Part shown: piece after piece, positions 3,754 through 6,018 of the stretch
How positions within the stretch are numbered: position 1 is the first letter of the stretch
How the letters are laid out: the number at the start of each line of letters is the position of its first letter
Origin: Planctomycetota bacterium
GTDB lineage: Bacteria; Planctomycetota; UBA11346
Direction: 5' to 3'
Assembly (NCBI GenBank): GCA_947440715.1
Contig: CANETI010000169.1
Span: 1-6,018 of the forward strand
Length of the DNA stretch: 6,018 nucleotides
The notes under the pieces: model-generated
Seen by the model: only the letters and a program-made list of their open reading frames with translations
What the model was told of the DNA's origin: nothing
Database searches by the model: none
Program-made: the position numbers and the translations under genes

Positions 3754-6018
3754 GCGCCGCCGTTCCCGCCGCCAGATGGGTCCCGCATCATCAGCGGTAT
3801 TTTCTGCCTGGACGGGGACTTTTACTGCCGCATCTGCTGATGTCGGTAAATTATCTACATTATCCGGCAAGACGACGCGCGCGGTATTACGTAAATGCTG
3901 AATCTCGCCGCCTTGTTTCGCGCCTTCTGGATCGACAATATGCGCGGTAACAAAAATCATCAGATTACGACGCTCGCTGCTCTTTGAATCACGGCGGAAA
4001 AGACTACCAATAACTGGTACCCGAGAGAAAAATGGAACACCCGTCGTCGATTCTTGCGCTTTTTCCTTGGTCAATCCACCCAGCGCAACCGTACCGCCAT
4101 TTTTAACATGGAGCGCGGTGGCTAAACGACGCGTGTCAAATTGTGGTGGCCGTTCAATGCTATTTTGAATTGGAACCCCACCATTAGCACCGTTTGAATT
4201 ATTAAATGTTATCGGTTCTGGACCACGGACCATTTCACGAACCGAAGGCGTAATAGAAAGCGTAATAATATCTGAATTACGCGCTACTGATGGCCGAATT
4301 CTTAGTTCAATTCCCGATTGGTCGGTGGTAAACTCGGGAACCAGCGTCGTTGAAGAATAATTATATCCTGGATTGATAACATTTCCGTCATTTGGGTTAT
4401 CTGGAAAGGCTGGTGAATTATTAGACCCTGCACTAGTGTAACCAGAAATATAGGAAATATCCTGTTTCACTTCAATAAAGCCAACCGCGTTGCTCAGCGT
4501 CAATATTTTTGGTTCTGAGAGAGTGTCCGCTTTACCGTTGGTTTCCATTGCTGAAATAGTCGCTTTAAATTTCAAATAATCATTCGGTGCGACTAACAAT
4601 TGCGCCAATAACCCACCGGTACCTGGCGCAATATTTGACACATTGCCAAACGTATTCGTCAGCGTTGCACCGCCATCAGTTGGCGTAGGTAGGGCAAGGC
4701 CAGTCGTCGGCGCACTTAAATACGCGTCACCTTTATTCCCGCCACCTGCCCAATCAACGCCCAATTCTTTTGCCCCAGCGTCAGTTACTTCAATAAAGCG
4801 AGCTTCAATTAACACCTGCGTGCTATTGTAATCTAGTGCCGCCAATAACCGCTTGGTTTCCAAAATAGCCGATGGCGTTGCACGGACAAAAATTGAATTT
4901 GATTTTCTCTCGAAATAGATTTTACCTTCCGCTGGCCAGCCAACGACTATTTCAGGTACTTTTTCGAGAAAGCGTTCTAAATCGGACACGAATTCTTGAC
5001 CACCACCTCCGCCTTCTTCGCCGCCACCACCGGCAAGGAGTCCTGCACCAGCTCCTCCATTTCCAGAGCCTTGACCACCCGAATTTCCACCACCACTACT
5101 GCCACCTCCGCCAGGTGTCCCGCCCAATTTCGGTTCCGTTTTAACATCAGTTAAACCCGAATGGATACGAACAATTTCCGTTACCATGACTTCGCTGTCA
5201 GCACTGGAAATAAATACGGTTCCGCCACTATAATTGTAACGAATATTGACCAATTTAGCGATCGTCGACAGCGCCGTTTCCACCGTTTCGTGAACCAAAT
5301 GAATGGTCAATGTTTCAGTGCTGAGCGCACTGTCTAAAATGACATAATTGATTCCAGTAAGAGCAAATAATGGCTGCAACACTTCCCGCACTTGCACGCT
5401 CTTTGTGCCATTAGTTCCGTCATAAATAAGATCGACGCGCTGCAATAACTTCTTTTGTAAAGCCTCACGCTCCACTGCCGCAATGTCTTCGTCAAAAACG
5501 AAAATCGTGCGTTTACTCTTCGGCTTTTCTCCTGGCATGATCGCGTCATCAATCGCATCGTTTATCGCATCGTCACGACGTAACGCTTTATCTTTTAATA
5601 ATTCAGATCGTTCGCGTTCAACCATTTCGGTTAAGATGCGATATTTTAATTTAAGTGCCGCCGGATGATGTGGGTAATCGCGTAAGATAGCATTGCACAC
5701 CATCGCAGCTTCGGCGTAGCGCCGATTGTGTGCGTAATATTCAGCGACATCTAATCGTTTGGTGACCGCAGCATCGGCGCGATTACGCGCCGCTTCATAA
5801 TCAGGATCACCAACTACTAATTCTTTTGCCCTGGATTGCTCACCTAAAATTTGACGGATTTCTTCTTCCATCTGAGCGATGCGCAACGACAACAAGGTTT
5901 GCTTCGCCAAGGCGTCATCGGGATTAGTTGAAATACGCAAAGTTAACAAAGCCACTGCTTCGTCACGATGTCCGGCAGCCGCCAAGACATTGGCGCGGGT
6001 CACTTCATCAGATGGCAA
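3751..6018 (-). CDS. Outer-membrane secretin with N-terminal TPR-like region (PilQ/GspD family; 5' end outside window)
   Basis: There are 756 codons to a TAA. The first in-window codon is TTG at the edge, and the sequence enters mid-repeat with no signal peptide, so the true start lies upstream. Residues 1-130 are helical and TPR-like (VLAAAGHRDEAVALL; VAEYYAHNRRYAEAAMVCNA). Residues about 196-272 form an N0/STN-type domain (VREVLQPLFALTGINYVILD, then ETALSTIAKLVNIRYNYSGG). One KH-like N domain (about 278-397) carries a Gly-rich loop at 299-340 and the 'SNSIFVRATPSAILETKRLL' core. The secretin pore domain (about 400-697) has QVLIEARFIEV, SEPKILTLSNA, VALGGLTKE and the hallmark VPFFSRVPVIGSLFRR, ending near FVTAHIVDPEG. 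A polar tail ends in basic RRERRR. It forms the multimeric outer-membrane channel for a pilus or secreted substrate. PilQ and GspD cannot be separated by this sequence alone; the PilM neighbour favours a pilus-type machine. Confidence 0.93.
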   Translation of the reverse strand: MPSDEVTRANVLAAAGHRDEAVALLTLRISTNPDDALAKQTLLSLRIAQMEEEIRQILGEQSRAKELVVGDPDYEAARNRADAAVTKRLDVAEYYAHNRRYAEAAMVCNAILRDYPHHPAALKLKYRILTEMVERERSELLKDKALRRDDAINDAIDDAIMPGEKPKSKRTIFVFDEDIAAVEREALQKKLLQRVDLIYDGTNGTKSVQVREVLQPLFALTGINYVILDSALSTETLTIHLVHETVETALSTIAKLVNIRYNYSGGTVFISSADSEVMVTEIVRIHSGLTDVKTEPKLGGTPGGGGSSGGGNSGGQGSGNGGAGAGLLAGGGGEEGGGGGQEFVSDLERFLEKVPEIVVGWPAEGKIYFERKSNSIFVRATPSAILETKRLLAALDYNSTQVLIEARFIEVTDAGAKELGVDWAGGGNKGDAYLSAPTTGLALPTPTDGGATLTNTFGNVSNIAPGTGGLLAQLLVAPNDYLKFKATISAMETNGKADTLSEPKILTLSNAVGFIEVKQDISYISGYTSAGSNNSPAFPDNPNDGNVINPGYNYSSTTLVPEFTTDQSGIELRIRPSVARNSDIITLSITPSVREMVRGPEPITFNNSNGANGGVPIQNSIERPPQFDTRRLATALHVKNGGTVALGGLTKEKAQESTTGVPFFSRVPVIGSLFRRDSKSSERRNLMIFVTAHIVDPEGAKQGGEIQHLRNTARVVLPDNVDNLPTSADAAVKVPVQAENTADDAGPIWRRERRR
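3928..4821 (-). other. Secretin pore domain
   Basis: Residues about 400-697 start at QVLIEARFIEV and include SEPKILTLSNA, the amphipathic strand run RLATALHVKNGGTVALGGL, and VPVIGSLFRR. These are the conserved marks of the beta-barrel of type II, type III and type IV pilus secretins. Confidence 0.92.
4999..5124 (-). repeat. Glycine-rich low-complexity loop in the secretin N domain
   Basis: Residues about 299-340 are mostly Gly with Ser, Asn, Gln, Ala and two Glu (blocks such as GGGGSSGGGNSGGQGSG and GGGGEEGGGGG). The loop lies between the first strand (EIVRIHSG) and first helix (FVSDLERFLEKV) of the KH-like N domain. On DNA level it is built of imperfect GGN-codon repeats. Confidence 0.85.
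5203..5433 (-). other. N0/STN-type periplasmic domain of the secretin
   Basis: Residues about 196-272 follow the STN pattern: a strand, a helix with VREVLQPLFALTGINYVI, a strand (LTIHLV), a second helix (VETALSTIAKLV) and a closing strand pair (IRYNYSGGTVFIS). In related systems this domain docks to the PilP/GspC HR domain, and a candidate for that partner is encoded three genes downstream. Confidence 0.7.
5539..5574 (-). repeat. Three short [D/N]DAI repeats in the secretin linker
   Basis: Residues 149-160 read DDAINDAIDDAI, three imperfect four-residue units from 12-base repeats. They lie in the charged linker between the TPR-like region and the N0 domain. Such a repeat can change copy number by slippage; no function is evident. 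Confidence 0.6.

Noticed and set aside
4999..5124. Repetitive Gly-rich DNA as a CRISPR array or minisatellite
   Set aside because: The units are imperfect GGN codons in frame within the secretin, with no constant repeat length and no spacers.
6016..6018. TTG at the window edge as the secretin start
   Set aside because: It is the last in-window codon of an open frame, the protein enters in mid TPR-like helix, and no signal peptide is present although the protein must be exported. The gene most likely continues upstream.

Overview
The window holds one end of a tightly packed operon on the minus strand for the inner-membrane platform and outer-membrane secretin of a type IV pilus or type II secretion machine. 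In transcription order (right to left) it reads: a secretin with an N-terminal TPR-like region (5' end outside the window); a 721-residue fusion of a PilM actin-like ATPase to a PilN-type membrane protein; a PilO/GspM-type bitopic protein; and a PilP/GspC-type protein whose 3' end runs off the left edge. No RNA gene, mobile element, CRISPR array or convincing plus-strand gene is visible, and there is no intergenic gap.

Layout: 3751-6018 is the secretin, 1586-3751 PilM-PilN, 699-1589 the PilO-like gene, and 1-712 the PilP/GspC-like gene. The junctions are a one-base TAATG overlap, a four-base ATGA overlap, and an overlap of 14 bases (possibly 68 if a GTG start is used). All four genes therefore probably share one transcript and are translationally coupled. 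No promoter or terminator lies inside the window.

How they work together (family knowledge): the PilM domain sits on the cytoplasmic face. Its partner PilN, here covalently attached, crosses the inner membrane and pairs with PilO in the periplasm. The PilP/GspC-type protein links that platform to the N domains of the secretin, which forms the outer-membrane pore. The fused PilM-PilN has the same overall layout as GspL of type II secretion, so the set has both pilus and T2SS character. The motor ATPase, the PilC/GspF platform protein and the pilins are not in the window, so pilus and secretion functions cannot be separated here.

Organism: a diderm bacterium, because a secretin needs an outer membrane. 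The TPR-bearing secretin, the secretin-first order and the bitopic PilO-like protein recall, from memory, the Amuc_1098-1102 pilus-like cluster of Akkermansia. A Verrucomicrobiota/PVC-type host is therefore a reasonable but unproven guess. Base composition is intermediate and does not settle it.
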